A stretch of DNA of 64,000 nt, taken from assembly GCF_018446385.1 (NCBI RefSeq), contig NC_055996.1, positions 46,670,365 through 46,734,364 on the forward strand, given 5' to 3'. Positions 11,640 to 22,243 of this stretch are shown here, piece after piece; positions within the stretch are counted from its first letter, which is position 1; each line of letters begins with the position of its first letter. Both the position numbers and the translations under genes were made by a program. The notes below the pieces were generated by a model. It did no database searches. It worked only from the letters and a program-made list of their open reading frames with translations, and was not told the DNA's origin. This DNA is from Zingiber officinale (Eukaryota > Streptophyta > Magnoliopsida > Zingiberales > Zingiberaceae).

Positions 11640-11790
11640 GACCCACCAGGTCTTCCTGCCCCTCGGTCTACCCAACCTACTAGGACTTCCTGCCCCTCGG
11701 TCTACTCGACCTACTAGGACTTCCTTGCCTAGACGCAACTAGGACTTCCTGCCCCTCGGTCCACCCGACCTACTAGGACTTCCTGCCTGG
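11640..11790 (-). repeat. Repeat array inside the TRIM
   Basis: Four copies of a unit containing CTAGGACTTCCTGCCCCTCG with CTACCCGACCTA spacers. One unit, read on the minus strand, is AAGTCCTAGTTGCGTCTAGG followed by CAAGGAAGTCC. That is the hairpin form seen in the long LTRs of elements 1-3. Confidence 0.75.
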
Positions 11791-11934
11791 TGTCTGGTCC
11801 TCTTGATCCGAACATAGGAGCCCCCACTTTTTTTTGTTCGAGGTCAATATTGTACTCACATGGTTCAATCAGACCATAGCTCTTGTGCACAGTCGGCGGT
11901 TAAACCTTCTGGCAGTCCGGGCTCTGATACCAAT

Positions 11935-12131
11935 TGTAGGATCGAAAAGAATTTAGATATCTCCACAATAGCATGATATTGTCCACTTTGGGCCTAGACC
12001 CTCATGCCTTTGCTCTTGGGCTCTCCCCAAAAGGCCTCATGCCAATGGAGATATCTTTTCTCTTATAAACCCATGATCTTTCCCATGTGTTTTCAATATG
12101 GGACTATGTTTGCAACCTTGCAACCCCAACA
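11935..12131 (-). repeat. TRIM LTR (5')
   Basis: Same length as its partner with three visible substitutions. The PBS lies two bases away. Confidence 0.9.
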
Positions 12132-12149
12132 CCTACTCCTCAAGGCCCA

Positions 12150-13090
12150 ATTCGAAGAAACCCTATATCAAGTCCGTGCGTAAAAACCCAGTAGCAAGCT
12201 AAAGTCCCTTTGGACTTCCGGCTAAGTGCATCGACAACCACATTAGCTTTCCCTATGTGGTAGCTAATTGTACAGTCATAATCCTTCAGGGACTCCATTC
12301 ATCTCCTCTGGCGGAGATTGAGTTCCTTCCGGGTGAATGGATATATGAGACTCTTATGATCAGTGAGAATCCCAAATGTAATACCCTACAGATGATGCCG
12401 CCAAATTTTCAAAGAAAAGATAATGGTGGTTAACCCTAAATTATGTATAGGATAGTTCTTCTCTTACTCCTTCCGCTAACGAGAAGCATAGGAGACTAAC
12501 TTGTCGTGTTGCATCAAAACAGAGCCCCAAACCCTGTAGAGAAGCGTCGGTATAGAGTACGAACCCGTCCTCTCCAGAGGCAAAACCAGAACTAGTGTCG
12601 ATACTGATCTCCGATTTAGTTCCTGGAAGCTAGTCTCGTCGGCTTTTGGCCATGTGAACTTCACGCCCTTCATGGTCAGGCGTGTCAGTGACATAGCAAC
12701 GTGAGGAAAACCCTCAACGAACCTTCAGTAATGACTAGCTCGACAAAGGAAGTTGCGAGTCTCCTATATAGACTACGACAACTCTCAACTGGTAACAACC
12801 TCTATCGCCTGTGGATCCACGGTATACCCCTACTGGTGACCATGTGTCTCAACCATCTCGCAGAAGACAATCACAATACGCACTACTGAATTTCGTATAT
12901 AAATGTTCCCGTCGAAACATCCTTAGAACTATGCAAAGATGGTGTACGTGATACACCTCGGATCGGGAATAGATCACCACGTCGTCAATAAAGATAACGG
13001 ATACTAATCCAATATCCTAGGGATACCCAAATCATCGAGTCTATGATAACATCTAGGGCACTATAAGCCTAACTGATAAAACCAAGAACT
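12150..13090 (-). pseudogene. Chromovirus reverse transcriptase and RNase H (broken)
   Basis: On the minus strand FIDDVVIYS near 12970-12990 is the catalytic YxDD-type box (here FIDD) of Ty3 reverse transcriptase. Downstream come RFVEGF and KGVKFTWPKADETSFQEL (thumb/connection), then LMQHDKLVSYASR, the start of RNase H. The reading frame changes several times between these blocks. These enzymes would copy the element RNA into DNA; this copy cannot. Confidence 0.85.
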
Positions 13091-13184
13091 TATAATGTTC
13101 GTACATCAGACATCCTCAACCATAAGATCCCTGACAATAAACGCCAAGGAATAGGTCATCAAATGTGAGAGTAACGCTCCATCA

Positions 13185-13345
13185 TAAGAAAAACAACATA
13201 TGTGGGAGCAACGCTCTACCACAAGTAATCCTTAATATGTGGGAGCAACACTCCATCACAAACGATCCATAATACGTGAGATCAATGCTCCACCACAATA
13301 ATCTATAATATGTGGGAGCTACGCTCCACCACAAACAATCTATAA
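13185..13345. repeat. Tandem repeat, unit about 46 bp
   Basis: Four imperfect units built on TATGTGGGAGCAACGCTC and CACCACAA inside the chromovirus, in the stretch where protease/gag would be expected. Confidence 0.7.
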
Positions 13346-13556
13346 GTGATCAAGACATCTAACTATCTAGCTAGAGAATGCATGAGATCGCTCTACCACA
13401 GGTCACTATGGGCAGCCAATGGTATAACAACCTAGTAAACATATCAAATCCATTATCAACTCTCACAACATCATAGTGAGTCACTCACTAGTAGGAGAAT
13501 TAGTTGACAAGGTATACAACCAAAGACATAATGGTAGTTACTCAACATAGGTAGAA

Positions 13557-14080
13557 TCATCATGATACTACCAATAATACACCCGACTCACGTGCACACA
13601 CAACACACACATGAGCACACACAACATAGGTATGATCAGCATGATACATCCAACAATACATACCGAACACGTGTGCATATATCAGCGTGGGTATAATCGA
13701 CAATACTCCTCCAATAATACTCACCTAACATATATACACATACTCCAAGAGTATAATCAACGTAATACTTCCAATAAACATAATAGACATGAGTGCACAC
13801 ACAGAACTAATATAATCAACAGGATACCTCCCATAATACACCAAACACATGTACACATACCACGACACAGATTTAATCGACAAGATACCTCCAGTAATAT
13901 ACTAAACAGATGTGCGCATCCTACAACACAGATTAAATCGACAAGGCACCTCTAATAATTCAATTAGACATGTACACCTAAACACATAGGTATAATCCAC
14001 AACAAACCTACAATAACCCTAACTGGACATGTATACACACACCACTTGCAAATGGACAGTTTAACATAGGACTCCTACAA
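13557..14080. repeat. Degenerate minisatellite, unit about 65-70 bp
   Basis: About eight diverged units containing ACACACA, ATAGGTATAATC and CTCCAATAATAC. It gives a long but meaningless open frame at 13611-13955. It takes up part of the space expected for gag. Confidence 0.65.
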
Positions 14081-15732
14081 CACATACCAATCATATGTAC
14101 ACACAACCTAGATATGCATAATCAGCATATTTAACCCAATCAACCAGACAAAATCCTATGCTACCTACTCTCATGGGTTAGCGGTATACCTCAAAAATCA
14201 AGCATAAGTATCAAGCAGGAAAAATAATAATCATAGAAAATCCAAGGTATGGCAGCCTAATCATCCAGTAATAACTATGCTCTATGTTCAAACGAACAAA
14301 TAGAGGCTAAGAAAGAAATACTCGCCATGGTTCAACATTGCACGTCTATGTTGTACCACTACAGAGACTATATCTAATGGTTCACTCAACCTCCTGACTA
14401 AGAGTCTACCTATCAAGAGTGTATTTCAAGAACTCTCATAGTCGTGACTGTAAATATCCTCTGTCAAACATCGACAAAAGGTCGAACACTCTCTGATCTA
14501 ACATATAGACCTCAAGACCTTGGTAAATGTTCACGTGATCAAGGCCTTAAGCTACTTGATAGAGACAATATTAGTTGAGTCATCTAACCATTGTATTGTA
14601 GTACTTCATGCTACGGTTGCTCTACCTGAGGTTCGGTAACCTCTAGAGGCAAGCAATGCACACAAGATATAGAAACACTATAACTGAATAGCTAGTCAAA
14701 ATATCTATCAATTGACACTCTACCCCTCGTAGATCATCATATGATATTTCCACTCGGAACAGTGGATCTCAAAGGTGTTAATCAACTAACACCTTGGTAA
14801 CGATTATATCTTCTAAGTGTTAAGCAATTAGCTCTACACCTTCTTACATCAGTGGGGGTCACCTAGCCCAAATGTACCTTCTAAGTTATCTAACCAGGTA
14901 CATACAGTCTAAGATTAAAGTCATCATGGAATAGGATACATCGATCCTCTAGAGACTGACCAAGATGACAATGACATATGGCTAATTCAGTCTTTTCCAT
15001 GCCAATATAAGTCATGTACTCAAATGTGCTCAAGATATCTAACTAAGCACGAATAACCCAAAGATCAGAACCTCTAAAAATAGAGTATGATGATCCCCTA
15101 CTGATCAGACCAACAAAATAAATCGGTCATCTACTTAACTAACCCAACAAGAATACATTAATCCTCCATAAAGCGACTAGGGTAAATCAATCCACGACTA
15201 CCCAAGTCAACAAGTGTAAATCAATCTTTTACTGACCGATCTAACAAGAGTAAATTAATCATCTACTGACATAACTAATTAAAATAAATCGGTATTCTAC
15301 TGGCTGAGTATCAAACAACATAAATATGCAGTTACTAACCACTACCCAGCTTATGATAGCAGGGACTGGTATATGCCTCTAACTCCTAACTAGTAGTAAC
15401 AGATGATAAAACTACTGGTGGTATGATATGAAAAATTTCTGAGACTGTAATCCTTGATCTCCATTAGGGTCGACCATGATCAGTGGTTGACCTATCACAT
15501 GTAATATATGCTACAATAACTAGACAGGTACTAGCAAAGAGTACTAACACATATCATAACTATCATAAACAACAATGCATATACTAACAGAAATGCATGA
15601 TAACAATATACCAACATACCTCCTATAGCTTGGAGATGTCCTGCTGCTGCCTGGTCCTAAAACCCGAAAAAGTCATATCGAGAAAACCAAAACACGAAAT
15701 CCAAAATACAGGAAATAAGACTCGTAAACCTA
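14081..15732 (-). other. Chromovirus 5' internal region, no recognisable gag
   Basis: This lies between the minisatellite and the PBS, where gag should begin. Neither strand gives a zinc knuckle, a retrotransposon Gag domain or an open frame longer than about 60 codons. Some short direct repeats (AAATCAATC, AACTAACCC near 15120-15300) are present. Either gag has decayed beyond recognition or it was lost. Confidence 0.55.
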
Positions 15733-15750
15733 TGGCTCTGAAACCAAATA
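15733..15750 (-). other. Degenerate primer-binding site of the chromovirus
   Basis: Minus strand has TTGGTTTCAGAGCC a few bases from the 5' LTR, one change from the usual TTGGTATCAGAGCC. Confidence 0.6.
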
Positions 15751-15753
15751 AAT

Positions 15754-18700
15754 TATCACACCCCAGAGGAGTCCCAGCCAAAGGAAAGATCCGGCAGCAT
15801 CTCCCCTGTATATGTGACAATCTGAAACAGTTATACAACCACATGTATACAACTGTCACATACGGCTGGAAAATATACACAACCACATAGTTATATATTA
15901 AACAACCCACATGACTGTACTAAAAACACAACCACATAGTTATATATACTAAACAGCCCACACGGCTGTACTAAAAATAAAACACAACGAAAAATGATAG
16001 AAAATCATTAAAACCAAAAACAAGACTGCTAGTCGGCTAGGTTTACACAACACAACAATCAAACAAAAATACCACATAACAACACTTTGGAACCAAAACC
16101 TAAATTTACATTGCTAAATAAATAAAAAACATAGACCAAATAAAATACAAATGAAAACCAGAAACAGGTCTTCGGATGTGACGTAGGAACCGGCAGACAG
16201 GATACTCCAAGCGACTCCAAAAATCTACCTGCTACTTGAAATAGAAATAACTCAATGGTGTGAGTTCAAAGAACTCAGCGGATATCAAGCTGACATGCCT
16301 AATAAGATATACCTATCAATAATAATCATGGAGTACAGTCTTCTGATCAATAATAAGAAATGCAAACTAAAAATATAACAGAAGAACTGTACTCACCAAG
16401 ACCTCTTATCCAAATGTAAGGGTCGTCAGACCAAATATATAATGTCTTCTGTATGCATGTCAATCATATGTAACCACCAAAATACAGCAAACAAAGTGCA
16501 ACAATCACAAACAATAAATGAAATTAATGCATATGATACAAAAATGACATGTGTCACCCCTAACGCTAGTCAGCCATCTCACACGCGATGGTGAGACCGA
16601 GTGGGTAGGGCTATGACAACTGTGCACTCTACCATCACTGCTCTTGAGTGATCGAGTGGACAGGATGCTGTCGGAGTACACCTATCCTCCTACCCCAAAT
16701 AGAGTGGGGGAGTGCAATGCTCTCATCTCCCTGAGACAGTCCAGAGGAGGGATCTCTGTTGTGCTACCACGCTGCGTCACGCTACCCATGAGTGGGCCAG
16801 CGGAGCATTGACAGAGCAACTGCACACACCCTGCCTGATGTACCACTAACCCATGAGTGGTTGTGTGTGCAGATCATGTAACTGGCGATGTGTTCAACAA
16901 TAATGGAGTCGACAATCGCATAGCATGTAATCATGTAAGATGGTGCATGACACTAAAAATGTAAATCCTAACCATAATCACCTCCATATAATATGTACCA
17001 AACAGGAAAATAAATCATAACATAACCTAGGTATCACATATCTAAGAGCATCCACATCAGATACCCTATTCAAAAATTTTACCTTAAATTTTGGATAGGG
17101 TAGCTAAAAAATATTTACATCAGCTACCCTATCGATTCCCTAAATTATGCATTTATGAACAGTACTTCTCTAAATTTATGGAATGGATTCCATTCCCTAA
17201 ACATTATAGAGGACAGAGAAGAAATAGGGAAGCTGATATATGATGTATTGAAAAATGGATATCCAAATTTAATAAAGTAACTTTTTTACCCTAAATTATA
17301 CATTTTGGATAGGGAAACTGGTGTGGATGGTCTAAGTACACATGCCAGATAATAAAATTCAAAAAAAAAACTAGTCCTATACTCGATGAAGCCTAGTATG
17401 TCATTTCCTCTAGGAACTAAGGTACACATGGCAATAATCAAGAGATATAAACATGGATACATAATAGGCAACAAACAGAACATACTATAGGTATCAGATA
17501 GTGGCATACCAAAGGCAAATCTAAGCATGATCATTGCTACTAGCTATAAATTACTATGCATATCAAAGTGACAATATCATAAAAGATAAGTTAAGAGATA
17601 CCTGCCTCAAAAAGAAGATCGTATCTAGAAATCCTACGTCGAGACGCCTGTCTCGAGTCAACGTCCTACATATAGTATACATAGTATAGCTAAGCTTCAT
17701 TATAAACACAATAGCTAAACAAAATCCTATTTCGATTAGGAAGCTAGGGTTCAATTCCATTTGATAAACTTATCCTTCCTTCATAGTTAATATCCTTAAA
17801 CTAATCAACTAGAGATGTCAACTTATAAATGAATCTCTAACCCATAATAAATTGATTAAGCAATCCTAACTATTTCACCTTCCAATTAGGGTTTGCTTCA
17901 AACTTAATCAATCCAAAACTCACTTAAATCAGTACGCTCTTCCGTTGACTTGCGGCCAGAGTAATAGTTGTCGAAATTTGTGGCTAGAACTGGGTAAGGT
18001 TGCTGTCTTCCCAAACAAACACTCCAAATCAGCACTAAGTCAAGATCTAACCTTCAAATCATATGTTAGGCTAATAAACTACCTCAATATCTCAAAATTG
18101 CAAGATAAAATCAAATCGAAGCCAAACATTTCTTACCCAACCCAAAGCTTCTGTTGACGCTCAACTGATTGGAAGGAAACTCGGCGTCAGCTCGGGGAAA
18201 AGACGACTGTGTAGATCGACAACGACTAACAGTGTCTGCGTTGATGTCTCATCGTCAGGGCGGATCCACAACGTCGGTTGGAGGGCAGATCAGGCAGCAA
18301 TCGGTTGGAGAATGAAGATCAGTGCACCGACAACATCGATCAAAAACTAGGGCACTGGTAGGTGGCCGAAAGGAAGAGGACTTAGAGACATGAAAGTAGA
18401 AACTTGGTCGGCTGTGGCTCGAGTGTCATCGGCGTGATCGGAAGGAAGAGGCGGAAGATCGGGTGCGAACGGTGGCGTGGTCAGCGTCGAGCGGTGGAGT
18501 CGGAGAGGGGAAATTGGGGCAGAGGCTCTAGGGCAGAGACGGGAAGAGGAGATGGGGAAGAGGAGTAGGTGGTCGGCGCTCGCGAGAGGGGAGGAGAGAA
18601 ATCGGTGTTTAGGGCACGGGTGAGAACGAAGGGAAAGAGGAAAAGAAAAAGAAAAGAAAAGGAAAAATTCAACTTTTCCTCATTAAAATGAGGTAGCTTA

Positions 18701-18859
18701 AACAGGCTTTTCCCTAATCCCAATATTTATCCTCGTAACCTGTACCATACGACCTCCGAAAAATTCCCAGAAATTTTTTAAAAATTCTGGAAAATTCTGT
18801 TAAGGTTATTCCTCTATTTAATCTTATTATTTAATTAATATTTATTGCCATATTTTACA
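15754..18859 (-). repeat. 5' LTR of the chromovirus, with MITE
   Basis: Homologous throughout to 95-2853 but longer because of the MITE. It begins TATCAC where the partner begins TGTCAC (G-to-A) and ends in TTTTACA before TTCCA. The tract 17698-18172 is nearly identical to the partner while neighbouring parts are not. Confidence 0.88.
17046..17332. mobile_element. Tourist-like MITE (PIF/Harbinger type)
   Basis: 287-bp insertion present in this LTR and absent from the partner at 1384, where the undisturbed site reads GATCTAAGTAC. Imperfect inverted ends GAGCATCCACATCAG and GACCATCCACACCAG. TAA is duplicated at 17043-17045 and 17333-17335, the 3-bp duplication typical of PIF/Harbinger. No coding capacity. 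Confidence 0.92.
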
Positions 18860-18864
18860 TTCCA

Positions 18865-19020
18865 TCGCCATCGAGTGGAAGTGTGAAGTCGGTTTGGATG
18901 GTGATCCACATTTCGACTTGCGTTTTGAGGTGATACTCCATTCGGCTCTTCCAGTAGTTGAAATCCTTGTTGGAGAATAGTGGTGGTCGTTGCAGTGCTG
19001 TAGCCTTCTTGGTGGGTCAT
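18865..19020 (-). pseudogene. Copia-type Gag N-terminus, right half of the split element
   Basis: Starts MTHQEGYST at 19020 on the minus strand and runs into the chromovirus insertion; the frame continues at 94. The same Gag start, MTHQEGYNTA, is found at 29867, so two members of one family are present. Confidence 0.75.
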
Positions 19021-19423
19021 TTAGAAAAAGACTCTTGCAAAAGCAAAAAAGATGAAACTTGTTCCAAGACTTTTCAGAAAATAGAGAATAACACAGCAAA
19101 AATAGAAAATAAAATAAAACAAACGTTAACAAGTGTTGGTTTTACTTGGTTGGGAGTTTGTGACGACTCCTACTCCAAGGCCCGCGATCGTTGATCGCTT
19201 TCGTTGGGCAATTCATTATCAATCCAGAAATTCCAATTACAAGGATGAGTACAAAAAGTATAATTTGAATGCTTTACAATAATTATACTGATGACTTTTA
19301 GAATTCGGAGATTCTTGCTTTCTGTCATCAGAGTCGTGTTGCGGAGTTACAGGATCGCCCTTGAAGCAGCGCGCAAGAGAAGAATTGTAAGAATGAGTTA
19401 TTGTTGATGCACTACTCAAAGAG

Positions 19424-19434
19424 GGCATTTATAA
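19424..19434 (-). promoter_or_regulatory. TATA box of the GGCGCC-family LTR
   Basis: Minus strand GCTTATAAATG, immediately downstream of the GGCGCC palindrome array and pointing toward the Gag start at 19020. Confidence 0.55.
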
Positions 19435-19439
19435 GCTGT

Positions 19440-19680
19440 TAAAGGTGCCTTCAACCTCCTTGAAGGCGCCTCTAGCTCGGATCTTATCCCCATAACTTCG
19501 GGCATCGATAACATCTGCTTTCCATGAATTTTATCTCTTTGAAGGCGCATTCAAGCTCATGGAAGGCGCCTTCCATCTCAGCTCCAAGGCACCTTCAGGC
19601 GCCTTCGTGCCTCTCCACGCGGGCTTTTTGCCAAGCCTTCCGAGGCGCCTCCAGCACCCTCGGAGGTGCCTTGAACATTT
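19440..19680 (-). repeat. Palindrome array, word AAGGCGCCTT
   Basis: At least eight AAGGCGCC(T/C)T or AAGGTGCCTT motifs in 240 bp, several followed by CAA. The same word recurs in the LTR at 29935-30530. Confidence 0.8.
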
Positions 19681-20283
19681 TTCATCTGAGCCTTTTATGC
19701 CCTTTTTGCTCTTGCAAGATACGTTAGTCTAAAATACCAAACATACCCTGTAAAAAAAAAGTTAGCACAATACATAATGATTAATAGAACTGTTTGACAA
19801 TCTCTGGACTGTCCAATTCTGACTTTCGGATTTCCTAGAAACCCTAGGTCTAACCGACGCCTACTGTTCCCTCAACGGGGAACACATCCTCACCTACTCC
19901 TCTTAGGAGAAATTATCTTTTGCTATAATGATCCTCCAGACCGATTGGACTTTTGCTCAGCGTCCGAAACATCAGGACTTGATACTGAACGTTTGATCCC
20001 GACTCGTCCAGTCTTCCACCCGGTGTCCGCGCTCCCCGTGATTTTCACCTAGAATCCACGACCCTAGGATTTTACTAGACGTCTATGACCTGCTAAGATT
20101 TCACTTAGTCCCCTAGACCAGGACTTCATTGCCTAATCATAGCTAGGACCTTCCTTTGTCTAAGATCACTTAGGACTTTTCTACACACTTAGTTCAACTT
20201 GTTAGACAACAAGACGACTTAACTTTGAACCTTTGTTATAATCAAAACTTAGATTCGATCATCTGATGCTTTCTATACCAACA

Positions 20284-21572
20284 GGAATGTCTTTTGATGA
20301 TTCTAATAAAAAGGGACACTATTTTTATTATTGTCCATCAGGATAAATTGGAAAGCACTTATAGCAGGTGGTCCATCAGCTTAGTGTTCTTAGATCAATC
20401 ACTTATTAAAATAAAACCAGAGACTCGATCCTTAAATACTTGAAAAACTAAGAACATGTCTTCACTCTGCATCATTGCCCCGAGACTCATCATCATCATC
20501 ATCATCATCATCGCCATCATCATCAAAAAATATATATTTTTTATTCCAACCATCGCCAATAATAATAGTCTTTATCTTACTAAGTGGTTATGGATCATCT
20601 GATTTAGTTTTTTTTATTATATCCTCATATATATTTAATTACATTTTATTCTATTTTATTATTATAAAATAAATCTATTTTTAATCTTTTATTCTCAATT
20701 AGAAGTAAATTACCTAAGTAGTTTATTCAATTTAATTAAGTTAATTTATTTGAGATAATATTATTTACGGTAAAAGGTGATAATGCTTACCTTAGACAAC
20801 CTAGTAGTATCCGTCTATACAGGCTGATAAATCATGGGGGTACTTTGTCCAGTGATAGTAGCACATGCAAAAGGATGAGATAATTCACAAGGCTTCCGTA
20901 CCTATTGAAAATTGATTCAGGCTTATTTATGACAATACTATTGTATGAATCATTTGGGCCAAGTCCGTGGAGGTTGTCTGATAATATTGTTGATCATATA
21001 CACCTATTTTTATTTTTATTAAGCAAAATTATCAAAAGGAGATTTTAATATGTTAAAACAACTTAAATTTGATTATTTTGATATATGCTAACTAATGAAA
21101 CACATTTAAAAAAAGGAAAAAAAATTGTCGATAATTTACCTTAAAATTAAGCCAACCCAAATTGATATTAAATAGTCACTATCTTGGGCACAGTGGAAAT
21201 AACATATATGAATTAGCACTAATTATATATTTGAATCTCTTACTCATTGACCCTTGAGCTTAATTAATAATTATCAATATAACTTCATGTAAAACATAGC
21301 TCTATGAATTATAATTAAACTCGTAGTCATGGATGAAGGGTCCTAATTATACATAATGAATTAATTACGTGGTATGAGTTGGTTCACCTAATGCTGACGG
21401 TCCAACCTAAATCTCAATCCCCTAGCGACTGTTCCATTCAAAGTCTCATGTTAGATTGGAGTCAGTAGGCAGCTTCATGACCATTGCAGAATACACAACC
21501 CAATTAATTAATTAACTACCTGCATGCCGACTTATATATATCTCACTTTCACAATAAATCACTCTACCTTAA

Positions 21573-21622
<50 letters not shown>

Positions 21623-22180
21623 TTTTTGACATCGAAGTCTATAAGTTGTATTTTGAATTTACGAATTAAGAAAAAGATCATCTACCTCCATAATTAATAA
21701 GTAAAATTTAGACATAAAAACAAATTATGAGAGAGGACTATTAAATAAAAATAAAAATATTATATTTTTTTCATATATTTTTAGTTTGATATCTTTTCTC
21801 CTCTTTTTCTTCCTTCTTCTAGAAATAAATATTTTAAAGATCAATATCTAAATATACATAAGCTATGATGAATTAAGAAGAAGAATATCACGTTGCAACC
21901 GTCTCATTTCTAATATATTTGCTATATCCAATATTTTTTTATCCACGCTAATGTAACAATTATTATTTAGATAAAAATTAAATACAGCGATATACATGAT
22001 TTGGTAATCGATTTGAGGAGCGTTACCCACAGGAAATATTTTTAAATTTGTACAGAAAGGTGTGATTTAGCCACTCCACTGCGATCGAGTCATATAATAT
22101 AATATAATATACGCACCCACTCAAGTCTGCTTGCTACATTGAGCGCCGATATATCGTTTCGGAGATATGTAAAAGTCCCG
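20284..22180. other. Intergenic DNA upstream of the seven-span gene
   Basis: AT-rich, no supported gene. It includes a CAT trinucleotide run (20489-20522) and an AAT microsatellite (21577-21620). The open frame at 20475-20672 is only the CAT run translated. This interval should contain the promoter of the downstream gene. Confidence 0.6.
21577..21620. repeat. (AAT)n microsatellite
   Basis: About 14 uninterrupted AAT units. Confidence 0.95.
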
Positions 22181-22183
22181 CGC

Positions 22184-22194
22184 CTATTTATAAT
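22184..22194 (+). promoter_or_regulatory. Possible TATA box
   Basis: CTATTTATAAT, 50 bp before the ATG at 22244. It would imply a very short leader. AT-rich TATAATATAATA at 22094-22105 is an alternative. Confidence 0.35.
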
Positions 22195-22243
22195 GCCTTT
22201 GTGTCGCGGCCCTTCTCCGAATCGAAAAGCGAAAATCCGATCG

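Larger units (their letters stand above)
11396..12131 (-). mobile_element. TRIM (terminal-repeat retrotransposon in miniature)
   Basis: A 736-bp element with two 197-bp LTRs (11396-11592, 11935-12131) and CCTAC duplicated at 11391-11395 and 12132-12136. A PPT-like run (11593-11606) and a PBS matching initiator tRNA-Met (minus TGGTATCAGAGC, 11921-11932) set the orientation. The LTRs differ at three positions by eye, so it is the youngest measurable insertion in this nest. There is no coding capacity. Its 340-bp interior carries repeats of CTAGGACTTCCT, described separately. Confidence 0.92.
95..18859 (-). mobile_element. Ty3/gypsy chromovirus, Tekay (Del)-like, with nested insertions
   Basis: Two long terminal repeats (95-2853 and 15754-18859) bound the element, and TTCCA is duplicated at 90-94 and 18860-18864. 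Minus-strand pol remnants run in the expected order: reverse transcriptase, RNase H, integrase zinc finger and core, then an integrase tail with a chromodomain-like end. The tail motif ending [13 protein letters not shown] and the very long LTRs fit the Tekay/Del lineage. The element is dead: every domain has stops or frameshifts, gag cannot be recognised, and a 7-kb element sits within integrase. Removing the nested insertions leaves about 11 kb of its own sequence. Confidence 0.88.
19190..20283 (-). repeat. LTR of the split copia-type element, GGCGCC-word family
   Basis: In minus orientation the LTR begins TGTTGGTATAGAAAGC at 20283. It then has hairpin-like units (20030-20190, for example GTCCTAAGTGATCTTAG), an array of GAAGGCGCCTTC-type palindromes (19440-19680) and a TATA box GCTTATAAATG (19424-19434). 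The inner boundary next to gag is not clear and I see no intact PBS, so a deletion may have removed it. Confidence 0.65.

Noticed and set aside
13611-13955. 114-codon frame as a gag candidate
   Set aside because: It is the translation of a minisatellite rich in ACACACA and has no Gag features.
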